From the NCBI RefSeq assembly GCF_003545695.1, contig NZ_QUZZ01000015.1, forward strand, positions 62,001 through 126,000: a stretch of DNA of 64,000 bases, in the 5' to 3' direction. Below the pieces are notes generated by a model. It saw only the letters and a list, made by a program, of their open reading frames with translations. It had not been told where the DNA came from and made no database searches. This document shows positions 35,894 through 45,270 of this stretch, one piece after another; within the stretch, counting starts at the first letter, position 1, and every line of letters begins with the position of its first letter. The stretch comes from Taibaiella helva (GTDB lineage Bacteria; Bacteroidota; Bacteroidia; Chitinophagales; Chitinophagaceae). The translations under genes were made by a program, and so were the position numbers.

Positions 35894-36826
35894 ATGCGCA
35901 AAATTTTATTCAATGCTGTAGCGCTGTGCGCTATTTTATCCGGATACTCTTCCTTTGGCCAGAGCGGAAATACCGGCATCGGTTCTATTACTCCGGGTTC
36001 CAGGCTAACGGTAAACGGTTCCTTCGGAGCGCCATATACTGTAGTTACCGCCAGCGGAACGGTAGGCGCCAATGATTTTTACCTCGCTTACAATGGCAGC
36101 ACGAACGGCACGCTGACGTTGCCTGCTGCCATCGGCGGAGCAGGAAATTTCCTGGGGCGTATGTATCATTTTAAGAACACCGGCACGGCGACGCTTACAG
36201 TAGCTGCTAATGGAGCGGAGCTGATCGACAATCAAAGCGGAGCCGGGGTCGGCACGGTTGATGTCCCTTCCGGGTACTATGCTTTCTTCATCTCCAAAGG
36301 CACCACAACGGGCACTACCTGGGAACTGGTGCTGCTTTCCAGCTCCAACAGCGTTCCTGCTGCGGCATCCACATATCCTTTTTCAGCGACAGCTACGACA
36401 AGCCGGCAGACCTGTACGAGTACGGTAGGCACCGGTCCTTATGTGCAAACGGAAATTATCTATCCCCAGGGCACCGTTATCAATACCGGTAATGTACTGA
36501 ATACCGGCAACGGGCGCTTTACCGCTCCCGCAAATGGATTCTATTTATTCTATGGCGCTACCCAGTTTGACAATGGTGCAGTACCGGGCACACCCGCCTT
36601 CAACTGGACAGTATTGTACCTGGTCAAGAATCCTGGCCCTTCCGGAACAATATTGGTACAATCCTATAAAGCCAATCCGGGTACGCTCGTCGGCGATAAT
36701 GTCTCCGCTATCGTGTACCTGAATGCCGGTGAAACGGTAAGCATGTCCGGTGTAGCTCAGGTCACAACAGGAACCGAATACCAGGTAGTAGTCAGCTCTC
36801 TTTACGGTTATAAGATCGCCAATTAG
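35894..36826 (+). CDS. Secreted protein with C1q/TNF-like domain
   Basis: The 310-aa protein has a signal peptide ending SFGQ, a Gly/Thr/Ala-rich beta region (residues 25-155) and a C-terminal domain of about 140 residues of the C1q type. The signature segments are NTGNGRFTAPANGFYLFYGA (first strands), TVLYLVKNPGPSGTILVQSY, and VSAIVYLNAGETVSMSG. C1q-like domains form trimers and bind ligands; in bacteria they occur on surface filaments. There is no T9SS tail, so export is probably through Sec or by association. Confidence 0.82.
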   Translation: MRKILFNAVALCAILSGYSSFGQSGNTGIGSITPGSRLTVNGSFGAPYTVVTASGTVGANDFYLAYNGSTNGTLTLPAAIGGAGNFLGRMYHFKNTGTATLTVAANGAELIDNQSGAGVGTVDVPSGYYAFFISKGTTTGTTWELVLLSSSNSVPAAASTYPFSATATTSRQTCTSTVGTGPYVQTEIIYPQGTVINTGNVLNTGNGRFTAPANGFYLFYGATQFDNGAVPGTPAFNWTVLYLVKNPGPSGTILVQSYKANPGTLVGDNVSAIVYLNAGETVSMSGVAQVTTGTEYQVVVSSLYGYKIAN

Positions 36827-37117
36827 CATTTTTCTCAGCGCCGGTTTACCGTGTTCAGGCTGGCATGCAGCAACAGATGCTCTATACCTTGACGGGTTAG
36901 GCTTGAAGTGGACAGCAGGACCTGTAGCCATGCCAGCGTCTTCCCGGTGCTGAAGGCGAAACGCAAAGGAAGCGTAGGCCTTTATACGTATAGCCGCAGA
37001 TTTGTTACCGGTAACGGGTTCTGTGTGCTGCAGATCATGATCGGTTCCTTGAACGGTATGTGTGCCTGAACGCAGCAAACCTGTATATCTCCATTTTTCA
37101 CCTTTTAATCGTCGTGT

Positions 37118-38680
37118 ATGAAAACCAGACATTGCCTTTTAACGACGCTTTGTTTATCTATAGGATTGATTCCGGCCAGGGCACAGTTTTATCTTGACGG
37201 GCTGAATCATTATAATAACGGTGGTACCGTGTCTTACTTCCAGGACTCTGCCGTGGTTACGGCTGCAGGCAACTATACTGCTGCTGCAGGCGCGCTCACG
37301 GTGCATGGCGGCAGTATTTTCCATACGGATGGTGCTTATACTGCCGGCGGCGGTTCCCGGGATTCTTTTCCCGGCAACGGCTCGGCCACCTGGCCTCCGG
37401 CTGATGCAACCAAGACCATTTCCGGTTCCGTAGCGCCCACTTTCGATATCGCCAGCTTTACTAATGGCGCTGCGCAGCCGCTGGACATTACGAATACCGG
37501 CGGCGTCAACATCGCCACGAGCTTATCCTTCAGCAATGGTATTACAAGTACGGTACGCAGCCTGAACAGCAATGGCGCGTTGCGTTTTGCCAACGGAGCG
37601 ACCTATTCCAATTCGGCTTTAGGCGATGCCCAATATGTGAACGGCTATGTCAGCAAAACAGGGAATAGTGCGTTTACCTTTCCTGTGGGCAGCCAGGCGG
37701 GCAATAATGTACGCACGTTGCAGATCAGCGCTCCCGGAAGCGCTACGGATCAGCTGAGCATCGCCTACTGGACAGGCGACGCAGCGGCGGCCCTGGACCC
37801 TACACCATCCGGAACGCAGAGCAGGTCTTCGCTTAACCCGGCAGGTACGGCGGGTGTCGATCAGCTGGTCTCTGTTTCCCCCATCGGTTTCTGGGACTGG
37901 ATAGCCGTAAGCGGTACTTCTTCCCTGACGGTTACCGTATCCCTGCCTGAGTTTTCGGGGAACGGAGGATATTCCTCCGCTACAGCAGTGCGCCTGGTCG
38001 GCTGGAACATAACGACACAGCAATGGGACAACCTGAGTGGCAGCACCGGCGCCTCCGGACTTGCGGAAGGCAGCCAGCTTACGGGCACCGTACCCGATAT
38101 GAGCCAATACAGCGCTATTGCGGTAGGCAATGTGTTGGAAATACCTTTACCACTGGACATTACGGCTTTTGCCGGGTATATGGACAGAAGCTGTGCTGCT
38201 CACCTGGAATGGGCGGCAGCCAACATCATCGGCGTTGAAAAATTTGTGATCCAGTATGGCAGGGACGGACAATCGTATAAGGATGCAGGAGAAATGGCCT
38301 GTTCCGATGCGTCCTCCGGTCAATATCGCTTTATGATAGAGAACATCGCCCGCGGCGATGCTTTCTTCCGCCTCGTCACCCGGGATCGTGATGGGAGCAT
38401 TACCTACCATAGCCGCATCGTAAAGCTGCGCAGCGAGTGTTCTCTGGAGCCTGTTCCTACAGTGACTCCTAATCCGGCTAAAGATCACGTTACCGTTAGC
38501 GGGCTGGCGCCAGGCAGCAGCCTGCTCCTGCTGGATGCGACAGGCCATCAGCTCCGGGCGATTACTGCACAGCATGCTGCCGAGCAGATCGACCTGGGCG
38601 GCTATAGCAAGGGCCTGTACTTTTTGCATATTGTGGATGGCCGTAAAAATGTGATCAGTAAAAAAATAACCAAGCAGTAA
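37118..38680 (+). CDS. Secreted protein with T9SS type A sorting domain
   Basis: The 520-aa protein has a signal peptide (IGLIPARAQ), a beta-rich middle (residues 25-340) with pattern NITTQQWDNLSG, then a fibronectin-like segment LDITAFAGYMDRSCAAHLEW. The last 70 residues (PTVTPNPAKDHVTVSGLAPG to KNVISKKITKQ) are the Por secretion type A tail. It should be exported by T9SS. A 12-bp perfect hairpin follows the stop. Ligand or enzyme role is not visible. Confidence 0.9.
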   Translation: MKTRHCLLTTLCLSIGLIPARAQFYLDGLNHYNNGGTVSYFQDSAVVTAAGNYTAAAGALTVHGGSIFHTDGAYTAGGGSRDSFPGNGSATWPPADATKTISGSVAPTFDIASFTNGAAQPLDITNTGGVNIATSLSFSNGITSTVRSLNSNGALRFANGATYSNSALGDAQYVNGYVSKTGNSAFTFPVGSQAGNNVRTLQISAPGSATDQLSIAYWTGDAAAALDPTPSGTQSRSSLNPAGTAGVDQLVSVSPIGFWDWIAVSGTSSLTVTVSLPEFSGNGGYSSATAVRLVGWNITTQQWDNLSGSTGASGLAEGSQLTGTVPDMSQYSAIAVGNVLEIPLPLDITAFAGYMDRSCAAHLEWAAANIIGVEKFVIQYGRDGQSYKDAGEMACSDASSGQYRFMIENIARGDAFFRLVTRDRDGSITYHSRIVKLRSECSLEPVPTVTPNPAKDHVTVSGLAPGSSLLLLDATGHQLRAITAQHAAEQIDLGGYSKGLYFLHIVDGRKNVISKKITKQ

Positions 38681-38720
38681 GACTACCTGGTGAAACAGGA
38701 TATCAGCGAATGCAAAGCGA

Positions 38721-38747
38721 CAATAGCCACTCTTAGAGTGGCTATTG
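38721..38747. terminator. Bidirectional hairpin terminator
   Basis: CAATAGCCACTC and GAGTGGCTATTG form a perfect 12-bp stem with a TTA loop. It lies between the convergent T9SS gene and the outer-membrane barrel gene. Confidence 0.8.
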
Positions 38748-38780
38748 TATTTCTGGTGAATGTCGTTTTATAAGCTCCTG

Positions 38781-41186
38781 TCAGCGGAAATATTTATACC
38801 GGTACATCACAGAGAACAGGAAGTAGCGTCCCAGCCGGTTATAGCTACGGTCTTCGATGTAGTTGTCGCTGACGGTGCGCTGGATATTGGGCTCATTGTT
38901 GAGCAGGTCGGCGATCTGTGCTTTCACAAACAGGCCCGGCACCTTTTTAAATTCCTTGCTGATCCCTGCGCCGATCAGGGCAAAGTTGCGGTCCAGGCCA
39001 TCGGAATAGCCCTGGTTGGCAGAATAGGTTACGCTGCCGCTCAGGGTAATATAAGCCGGCAGGTGCAATTTGAAATCAGCAGACAGCAGCTGCGTATTGA
39101 TGTTGTTGCTGCCATACATCAGCGGGCTTTCGGTCTTGCTCATGCTGTAGGTATAGGAGACCTGGCCCTCCAGCAGCGCAGTGGTCAGGTTGGCGCGGAA
39201 CGTCGGCCGCAGGTTGTATTCCCGTATAGTCTGCTCCACCGCGTTTGTGATATTCCCGTTACTGGTCATGCCGGCCTGCATGGCGAACATGATCCGCAAC
39301 GGCTTGATGATGTTTTTCGAATAGTTGATGGAAGCCGTCATATTGCTGCCATCCACGTTGACCGGCTGTATGTATTGCTTGTTGCCGGATATCGTTATTT
39401 TATTGACGATGCGGTTAGCGGTACGGTTATAGGTGAGGGTAGCCCAGAGCGAGGATCCTGTTTTTACATTAAGCCGGTTATAGTTGAGCGCAAAATTGTT
39501 CTGCACCTCCGGTTTCAGGTCAGGGTTACCGGTAAATATGTTCAGGCTGTCCTGGTAATTGGGAGCAGTTCTCAGCATGCTGATATCCGGAGGCTGCATA
39601 TTACCCGAATAGCTGAACTCCAGCTCGTCGCTGCTGGCCAGCCGGTAGCGCAGGTTCAGCACAGGCATATAGCTGACCTTGCTGTTTCGGATAACGCTTG
39701 CCTCATATATATTCCGGTTGTTGCCCGAAAAGAACTGGCTTCTGAAGCCGATACCGGCAGTAAGATTTTTGGCGGACAGCTGGTATTTGATGCCAGCCGT
39801 ATGTTGCTGGTAGCTGAATTGGGTAATATAGCTCTGCAGGCTGTCGAAAAGATGCTCGCCGCCTGCCTCCGGTGTAAAGACATCTTTCTGGTCCCTGCTG
39901 CTGAAAAGCTGCATGGAGTAGTCGACCGCCAGCCGGTGTTTGTCGCCCAGCGGCTCTGTATATTGCAGGGAAAGCATGGTGTTCCGTTCCCGGGTTTGCT
40001 GGTCTGTGGTGCTCTTGTTGGGATCGCCACTCTGCACGCCGTCGCTGAAGCTGGTATTGTTGTTGTATCCGTCTATATTGCCGCTCTGGTAACGATTGTC
40101 CAGGCTGATGAATAAGGTACGGCCGGGCGTGGCAAACCGCTTCATATAGGAAAGCAGCAGCGATACCGCCGGTGTATTCCGGGTAGTGCGCGCATCGCCC
40201 AGGCGGGAAAAGTGTCCGCCTGCGCCGCTGCCGTAATAGTTGGAATCGAGGTTGTGCTGCAAGCCGTCCATGCGGGTGTAATTGGTGTTGAGCGCCATGG
40301 TCAGCGTGCTGGAAGGATCGGCCTGGTATTCCAGTCTGGTATTCAGCTTATACAGATCGTTGGTATTGCGCTGGTTGCCGGTCCGGTTCTGGTAATAAAT
40401 ATCGTCCGGCAGGAAGGTCCTGCGTCCTGCTTGCTCTTCGAGGGTCTTCTGCCTGCTCAGGGCCTCGACGTTGCCGGATATCTTCAGCTTAGATCCCGGG
40501 TTATTGTACACATAGTTGGCGTTAATGTCTTTCTGGACCACGAGGCCCTGGTTCGGCGGACTTTGCCCGCCGGCGTCATTATCGTCGTTGAGCCCTGTAT
40601 TGTTGGTATTGGTAATATAGCCGGTAGAAGTGATGCGGAGCCTGCCGCTCATATAGTTCAGGAAGTTATTTCCGGCATAGCGGCGCCGGGTACCGGCGCC
40701 GGCCGATGCCCGCCCGTAAACACCGCCGTCCAGGTCCTCTTTCATCCGGATATTGATGATTTTCTCCCCGATGCCGTCCTTAATCCCTGACAGGCGCGAC
40801 TGTTCCGAATACAGGTTGGTCACTTCTATTTTATCAATGATCTCGGCCGGCAGGTTCTGGGTGATCGAACGGATGTCGTTAACCTCCATCTCCGTGCCGT
40901 TGACAAAAATGCGTGTCACATCTCTTCCCTGCACAGCGATCCTGCCGGAAGAGCTGACGTCTATCCCCGGCATTTTTTTCAGGATATCTTCTGTTACGGC
41001 TGAAGCATCGTTGTAGAAGGAATCCGCCACATAGATCGTCGTATCGCCCTTACGGCTTATCGCCTTCCGGCTTACGATGACGAATTCTTTCAGTTCAATA
41101 GTATCTTTCAGTGAATACGATTCCTGCGCTGATAAATCCAAAGACAGCAGCAGGAAGATAAGGCCAATTATGAAGCGCTGAAGCAT
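38781..41186 (-). CDS. Outer-membrane beta-barrel protein, TonB-receptor-like
   Basis: The 801-aa protein starts with a signal peptide ending LSAQE. A plug-like domain (about 30-150) includes VTEDILKKMPGIDVSSSGRI, QGRDVTRIFVNG and EIIDKIEVTNLYSEQ. A large barrel of OMP type 3 follows, with strands such as LEFSYSGNMQPPD and ending in MYRYKYF. These proteins are relatives of TonB receptors and often import unknown ligands. The gene is alone, upstream of (and in the same direction as) the array region. Confidence 0.87.
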   Translation of the reverse strand: MLQRFIIGLIFLLLSLDLSAQESYSLKDTIELKEFVIVSRKAISRKGDTTIYVADSFYNDASAVTEDILKKMPGIDVSSSGRIAVQGRDVTRIFVNGTEMEVNDIRSITQNLPAEIIDKIEVTNLYSEQSRLSGIKDGIGEKIINIRMKEDLDGGVYGRASAGAGTRRRYAGNNFLNYMSGRLRITSTGYITNTNNTGLNDDNDAGGQSPPNQGLVVQKDINANYVYNNPGSKLKISGNVEALSRQKTLEEQAGRRTFLPDDIYYQNRTGNQRNTNDLYKLNTRLEYQADPSSTLTMALNTNYTRMDGLQHNLDSNYYGSGAGGHFSRLGDARTTRNTPAVSLLLSYMKRFATPGRTLFISLDNRYQSGNIDGYNNNTSFSDGVQSGDPNKSTTDQQTRERNTMLSLQYTEPLGDKHRLAVDYSMQLFSSRDQKDVFTPEAGGEHLFDSLQSYITQFSYQQHTAGIKYQLSAKNLTAGIGFRSQFFSGNNRNIYEASVIRNSKVSYMPVLNLRYRLASSDELEFSYSGNMQPPDISMLRTAPNYQDSLNIFTGNPDLKPEVQNNFALNYNRLNVKTGSSLWATLTYNRTANRIVNKITISGNKQYIQPVNVDGSNMTASINYSKNIIKPLRIMFAMQAGMTSNGNITNAVEQTIREYNLRPTFRANLTTALLEGQVSYTYSMSKTESPLMYGSNNINTQLLSADFKLHLPAYITLSGSVTYSANQGYSDGLDRNFALIGAGISKEFKKVPGLFVKAQIADLLNNEPNIQRTVSDNYIEDRSYNRLGRYFLFSVMYRYKYFR

Positions 41187-41286
41187 ACCAGTTCGTTAAG
41201 ATAACAAAGCTTTCAATGAAAAGAAGTAAGCGAAGCGGCCGGAGCCGCTTCGCCGGATATGCCCGCCTCCGGGGCATAAGCATTCA

Positions 41287-41727
41287 TCAGTTAAAATCGA
41301 CAAAGGTATTGCCGCCAATAGCCGTCCAGGTGCCGGTTACGGTTACACCGCCGCAGGCGCTGGGAAAAGTAACCGAAGTGGGGGAGCTGCAGGCAGATCC
41401 CAGGCCGCCACCGAATACACCGCCGGACAAGGCATAGAACTTAACGGCATCCCAGCCCCATACAGTAGTTCCTCCTGTAGTTACTGCTGTAATACCACCT
41501 TGCCAGCCTGGGGTAGTATTCAGGGAGGCCACGTTGTTGTAGGCCAGGGAGCCGAAAGCAGGCACAGTGACTTCGAAGCTTTGAAGCGTGCATTCGCCCG
41601 TATGGCCGGCATCATGTCCGCGGATGCTCATGTTGATCGGGCAGGCGGTATTGTTGGTGATAAATAAAGCCGCTTTGGCAGAAACGGCGGCCATGCAGAG
41701 CATGCCCAGTGCGAGAACCTTTTTCAT
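41287..41727 (-). CDS. Array protein 14 (last copy in transcription order)
   Basis: This 146-aa member of the tandem family has signal peptide MKKVLALGMLCMAAVSAKA and mature start ALFITNNTAC. The four cysteines sit in NNTAC, GECTL, GSAC and SACGG. It keeps GGTTVWGWD and GNTFVDFN at the end, but the second motif is GHDAGH rather than AHDxNH. It is the member nearest the outer-membrane barrel gene, 101 nt from it. Function unknown. Confidence 0.8.
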   Translation of the reverse strand: MKKVLALGMLCMAAVSAKAALFITNNTACPINMSIRGHDAGHTGECTLQSFEVTVPAFGSLAYNNVASLNTTPGWQGGITAVTTGGTTVWGWDAVKFYALSGGVFGGGLGSACSSPTSVTFPSACGGVTVTGTWTAIGGNTFVDFN

Positions 41728-41817
41728 AGATTTTGATGTTTAAACTGGATGATTGATTAAGAATGAAAAATAAAAATGAGCAAGGGAGTATAATATTCCG
41801 GGGTGACTATGCAGCAA

Positions 41818-42261
41818 TCAGTTGATATCGATAACGACATTAGCCCCCGGAAGCCAGGTAACAACGACATTACCGGAGCCCTGGCATACATTGGGGACGG
41901 TTACTGTATTCGTTGTGGTGCAGGTAAGGTCTCCGACGGTGCCGCCGACGGTGCTCCCCTGGAAATTGAAAAGGAACGAACGCCAGCCCCAGCTGCCGGC
42001 TCCGCCCGCGGTCGTGGCCATATAGCCTCCGCCCCAGCCGGGAGAAACATTCAGAGAGCTTACATTGTTATATGCAAAGGAAGAGATGGGCGGGATGATC
42101 ATCGGATTGGTATGCATCACGCAGCCCGGCACGTTGATGTCGTAGGCTACGATATAGCCCTCATAAGTACAGCTCGTATTGTTGTTGATGAACAAGGCGG
42201 CCTGTGCTCCTGAGGACAACAAGCCCATTAAGGCAATCATAAGGAAACGTTTCATGATCAT
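41818..42261 (-). CDS. Array protein 13
   Basis: This 147-aa copy has signal peptide ending SSGAQA (ATG at 42261 with a second in-frame ATG two codons in). The mature start is ALFINNNTSC and the four Cys lie in NNTSC, PGC, LTC and NVC. It is a divergent copy: AHD-NH is replaced by AYDINVPG and the tryptophan motif is WGWRSF rather than WGWD. The C-terminus is VVIDIN as in other members. Confidence 0.78.
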   Translation of the reverse strand: MIMKRFLMIALMGLLSSGAQAALFINNNTSCTYEGYIVAYDINVPGCVMHTNPMIIPPISSFAYNNVSSLNVSPGWGGGYMATTAGGAGSWGWRSFLFNFQGSTVGGTVGDLTCTTTNTVTVPNVCQGSGNVVVTWLPGANVVIDIN

Positions 42262-42301
42262 GAATTTTAAGGTGGATTGGAAAATGCCCTCAGGGCTTTG
42301 C

Positions 42302-42754
42302 TTAATTGATATCGATGACCGAATTTCCGCCAGGGTTGGTCCAGATAACTGTTACATTATTTCCATTGCAGCCGCCGGGCATCGTTGTGGACATATTGCT
42401 GACACAGCTTCCGGTATTGCCGATTACGCCGCTGATGCTGGATACGGTGAAATAGAATTTGCTGGCGTCCCAGCCCCAGGCGGTGGTACCGCCGGTGAGT
42501 ACGGCCGGACCATTGATCCAGGAGGGCGTTCCTGTGTTCAGCGTGGTGACATTGTTAAAGGCGATCGAGTTGTTTGCCGGTACCACAAACCAGTTGGAAT
42601 GAAGCATACAGGTGGCGTGGTTGAAATCGTGCGCATAGAGCTCGATGGTCAGGTCGCAATCGGTGTTATTGGTGATGAACAGGGCGGCCCTGGCCTGGGA
42701 GCTGGCTGTAACAAGCAGTGCTCCGGCGAGCAGTTTGGGGAATAGTTTTTTCAT
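42302..42754 (-). CDS. Array protein 12
   Basis: The 150-aa copy has a longer signal region (LLAGALLVTASSQARA) and mature start ALFITNNTDC. It keeps AHDFNH and AFNNVTTLNT, carries TAWGWDASKF, and has the four Cys in NTDC, ATC, GSC and GGC. It ends SVIDIN. The 63-nt distance to array protein 11 (ATG-proximal) and 40 nt to copy 13 show the usual tight spacing. Confidence 0.8.
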   Translation of the reverse strand: MKKLFPKLLAGALLVTASSQARAALFITNNTDCDLTIELYAHDFNHATCMLHSNWFVVPANNSIAFNNVTTLNTGTPSWINGPAVLTGGTTAWGWDASKFYFTVSSISGVIGNTGSCVSNMSTTMPGGCNGNNVTVIWTNPGGNSVIDIN

Positions 42755-42777
42755 AAAATGTTTGGTTTGATTACAGG

Positions 42778-43215
42778 TTAAGGATTAAATTCTACTAAAG
42801 TGTTTGTGCCGATCGCCGTCCAGGTAACCGTTACGGGATTGCCCGAACAGGCATTGGCATAAGTAAAAAAATAACCGGTAGCGCAGCCTGTAGGTGGTCC
42901 GACCTGGCTGCTCAGCATGGGAAAGGTAAAGGCAACTGCATCCCAGCCCCAGACGGCTGTGCCGCCTGCAGTGGAAGCAAGGGCGCTTCCCATCCAGCCG
43001 GGGCTGACGTTCAGGCTGGTCACATCCTGGAAAACGGCAGCCACGCCCGGGCCCAGCATGAATGTGTTGGACTGCAGTCCGCAGGTCAGGTGTGCAATGT
43101 CATGTGCTTTGATAATAACCGGAATAGTACAGGTCGTATTGTTCGACAGCAGCAGCGCTGCTTTTGCGCCGACCGTGCCCAGTGAACACAGTAACAGGAT
43201 TAAGATCTTTTTCAT
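42778..43215 (-). CDS. Array protein 11
   Basis: I use the ATG at 43215 (145 aa), because the open sequence upstream is not a signal peptide. The signal is ILILLLCSLGTVGAKA and the mature start ALLLSNNTTC. It has AHDIAHLTCGLQSN and GGTAVWGWDAVAF. The four Cys are in NTTC, LTC, TGC and NAC. The C-terminus is NTLVEFNP, slightly different from the DIN ending of most copies. Confidence 0.8.
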   Translation of the reverse strand: MKKILILLLCSLGTVGAKAALLLSNNTTCTIPVIIKAHDIAHLTCGLQSNTFMLGPGVAAVFQDVTSLNVSPGWMGSALASTAGGTAVWGWDAVAFTFPMLSSQVGPPTGCATGYFFTYANACSGNPVTVTWTAIGTNTLVEFNP

Positions 43216-43256
43216 TATTCTTCTTTTAAGCGTGAAAAGACAGGCAGTATAAGGCA

Positions 43257-43694
43257 TCAATAGAAGAAGTCAGCGACGGTATTGGTGCCCACTACATAGA
43301 AATAGCCGCCTACATCGGCACCGCAGGGATCTTCCGCTGCATTGCTTACGCCCTGGGCGCAGGTATTGGGATGTCCTATGATCATGCTGCCGACGCCGTT
43401 ATACTCCACCGCGTCCCAGCCCCATACCGCAGTACCGCCGGCTATAGTGGCCGTAGTGCCGCCCTGCCAGCCTGGTGCAGCGTTCAATGTGGTGACATCC
43501 GCATACATGACAAAATCGCTGGCGGCTATGGTGATCACATTGGAGCGCAGGGCGCAGGAGCTTGTATTGTTGGCATCATGCGCAAGCACCCGTACCTGGA
43601 TCGTACAGTTGCTGTTGTTGGTGATGATCAGGGCGGCATGGGCTTGCATGCCCAATAAGGCCATCACAACAAAAAAGAGTAGTTTTTTCATCAT
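43257..43694 (-). CDS. Array protein 10
   Basis: The double ATG at 43694/43691 starts a 145-aa copy with signal FFVVMALLGMQAHA and mature start ALIITNNSNC. It has AHDANN, a changed AFNN segment (YADVTTLNAAPGW) and GGTAVWGWDAVEY. The four Cys lie in NSNC, SSC, NTC and DPC. The C-terminus (YFYVVGTNTVADFFY) is the most diverged of the regular copies. Confidence 0.78.
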   Translation of the reverse strand: MMKKLLFFVVMALLGMQAHAALIITNNSNCTIQVRVLAHDANNTSSCALRSNVITIAASDFVMYADVTTLNAAPGWQGGTTATIAGGTAVWGWDAVEYNGVGSMIIGHPNTCAQGVSNAAEDPCGADVGGYFYVVGTNTVADFFY

Positions 43695-43784
43695 TCGCTT
43701 TTTTAGGTTTTTGATAAATGGTATACGCTTAACGCTCCCGACAGAGAACATGAGAGGGCCTGGAGTATCCCATGTGGTGGCTTT

Positions 43785-44207
43785 TTAATTATATAGCTCC
43801 ACCAGGATATTGCGCCCTGCAATGGTCCATTTCACATTCAGGTCGGCGCCGCAGGCATCTTTGACGACCCCGGTAGTTACTGTTGCACAGCCTGTTCCTA
43901 CCTTCAATGTGCTGGTACCATTGTGAAAGCCCAGGGCATCCCATACGGCTGCCTTAGGATCACCAGCCACGGTCATTCCCTTTTCCCAGCCCGGGTTTTC
44001 GGCTACCTGGCCGGCATTATTGAATGCCATCGTTCCCATAGAAGGGATGGTCATTATTTTGGATTCCAGCTCACAGGCTTTACCTTTTTCACTATGGGCG
44101 TAGACACGCACCTGCACGGTACATTTGCTGGTATTGTTGATAAACAAGGCTGCCCTTGCAGCAGGGGCGAGGAGGAAGAGCAATGCTGCGGTGAATAATT
44201 TTCTCAT
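43785..44207 (-). CDS. Array protein 9 (divergent copy)
   Basis: The 140-aa copy (ATG at 44207) has signal TAALLFLLAPAARA and start ALFINNTSKC. It has lost two family motifs: AHD-NH is AHSEKGKA and GGT-VWGWD is PKAAVWDALGF. The four Cys are still present (SKC, KAC, TGC, DAC) and it ends NILVELYN. Retention of Cys while motifs drift suggests the disulphides matter most to the fold. Confidence 0.75.
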   Translation of the reverse strand: MRKLFTAALLFLLAPAARAALFINNTSKCTVQVRVYAHSEKGKACELESKIMTIPSMGTMAFNNAGQVAENPGWEKGMTVAGDPKAAVWDALGFHNGTSTLKVGTGCATVTTGVVKDACGADLNVKWTIAGRNILVELYN

Positions 44208-44319
44208 AGTTCTATCTTTGATGTTACAGAAAAAAACCTGACAAGGATTGACCGGCACAGGAGCGATATACGGACAGCCTTATATCGCTCCCAATGATCC
44301 GGATCCTATACGAAAGCCC

Positions 44320-44760
44320 TTAGTTGGCTTCCAGCAGAATATTGCTGCCGAAAGGCTGCCAGGTTACGGTAGCCGTACCGCCGCAGGGGTTGGGTACCGA
44401 CTCCAGTTGGTTAAGCCCGCAGCTGGTCACGCCTACAGTAGCGCCGCCGCCACCACCAGAAAAGAAGAACTTACCGGCATTCCAGCCCCAGGTAGTCGGT
44501 CCGCCGGCGATAGAAGCCATGACGCCGCCACCCCAGAGAGGAGCTGCTGTATTCAGCGTGGCCACCGTATTGTAAGACTCCGAGCTGTTGGGGCCCAGCG
44601 TAAGCACGTTGCTTTGCAGCCCCCAGCATCCGGGATGGGCCGGGTCGAAGGCGAATATGGTAATGTTTATCGTACAGTTGGTATTGTTATTGATGAGCAG
44701 GGCGGCCTTTGCCTGGGCGCCGAGCACAAGCAGCGAAGCAGCAAGAAACAGTTTTTTCAT
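44320..44760 (-). CDS. Array protein 8 (subtype A)
   Basis: The 146-aa copy has signal FLAASLLVLGAQAKA, mature start ALLINNNTNC and the subtype A motif FAFDPAHPGCWGLQSN in place of AHD-NH. A Gly run (SGGGGGATVG) follows TTWGWN. Its near relative is array protein 2 at 47261-47701, some 2.9 kb away. The four Cys are in NTNC, PGC, TSC and NPC. Confidence 0.82.
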   Translation of the reverse strand: MKKLFLAASLLVLGAQAKAALLINNNTNCTINITIFAFDPAHPGCWGLQSNVLTLGPNSSESYNTVATLNTAAPLWGGGVMASIAGGPTTWGWNAGKFFFSGGGGGATVGVTSCGLNQLESVPNPCGGTATVTWQPFGSNILLEAN

Positions 44761-44807
44761 AAGCAGGTTTTTAAAAAGTTTGGGTTAAAGAATAGATGAA
44801 CCCGGAT

Positions 44808-45251
44808 TTAGTTGATGTCGATAAAAGTATTGCTGCCCATTACCGTCCAGTCGGCAGTTACGCTATTGGTGCCGCAGGCATTCGGCGTAGTAACCGAAGC
44901 CGTAGGGAAACAGCTGCCGGGATTACCTATTTCTGCCCACATCGTTCCGCCGAGGGAGACAACAGTGGCCGCATCCCAGCCCCATACGGCAGTGCCGCCG
45001 GAAGTGGTAGCCGTCTGGCCATTTATCCAGAAAGGATTCGTGGTATTAATGGTCGCCACATTATTGAAGGCGGCAGATGTGCCGGGGTCTACCTGCAGGC
45101 GGCCGGATTCCAGTCCGCAGATACCATGATTCAGGTCGTGAGCGCGTATAACCACAACCATGATGCAGCTCGTGTTGTTGGTGATGAACAGGGCTGCCTT
45201 GGCGCCCACGGCCGACAGCGATAGCAGTAAAGCGATAAAGAGTTTTCTCAT
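44808..45251 (-). CDS. Array protein 7 (subtype B)
   Basis: The 147-aa copy (ATG at 45251) has signal LFIALLLSLSAVGAKA. Cys residues are at 29, 45, 114 and 126. It contains AHDLNHGICGLESG, GGTAVWGWDA and TTPNACGTNSVTADWT, and ends NTFIDIN. Subtype B copies (this one, 45723-46163 and 46676-47116) share the RKLFI/RTFLI start and the TTPNACGT segment. Confidence 0.83.
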   Translation of the reverse strand: MRKLFIALLLSLSAVGAKAALFITNNTSCIMVVVIRAHDLNHGICGLESGRLQVDPGTSAAFNNVATINTTNPFWINGQTATTSGGTAVWGWDAATVVSLGGTMWAEIGNPGSCFPTASVTTPNACGTNSVTADWTVMGSNTFIDIN

Positions 45252-45270
45252 AAAAATGGTTTTAAGTGAA

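Noticed and set aside
38760-40115. Plus-strand frame of 451 codons opposite the outer-membrane barrel gene
   Set aside because: It is the shadow of the real barrel gene on the other strand; its sequence has no motif.
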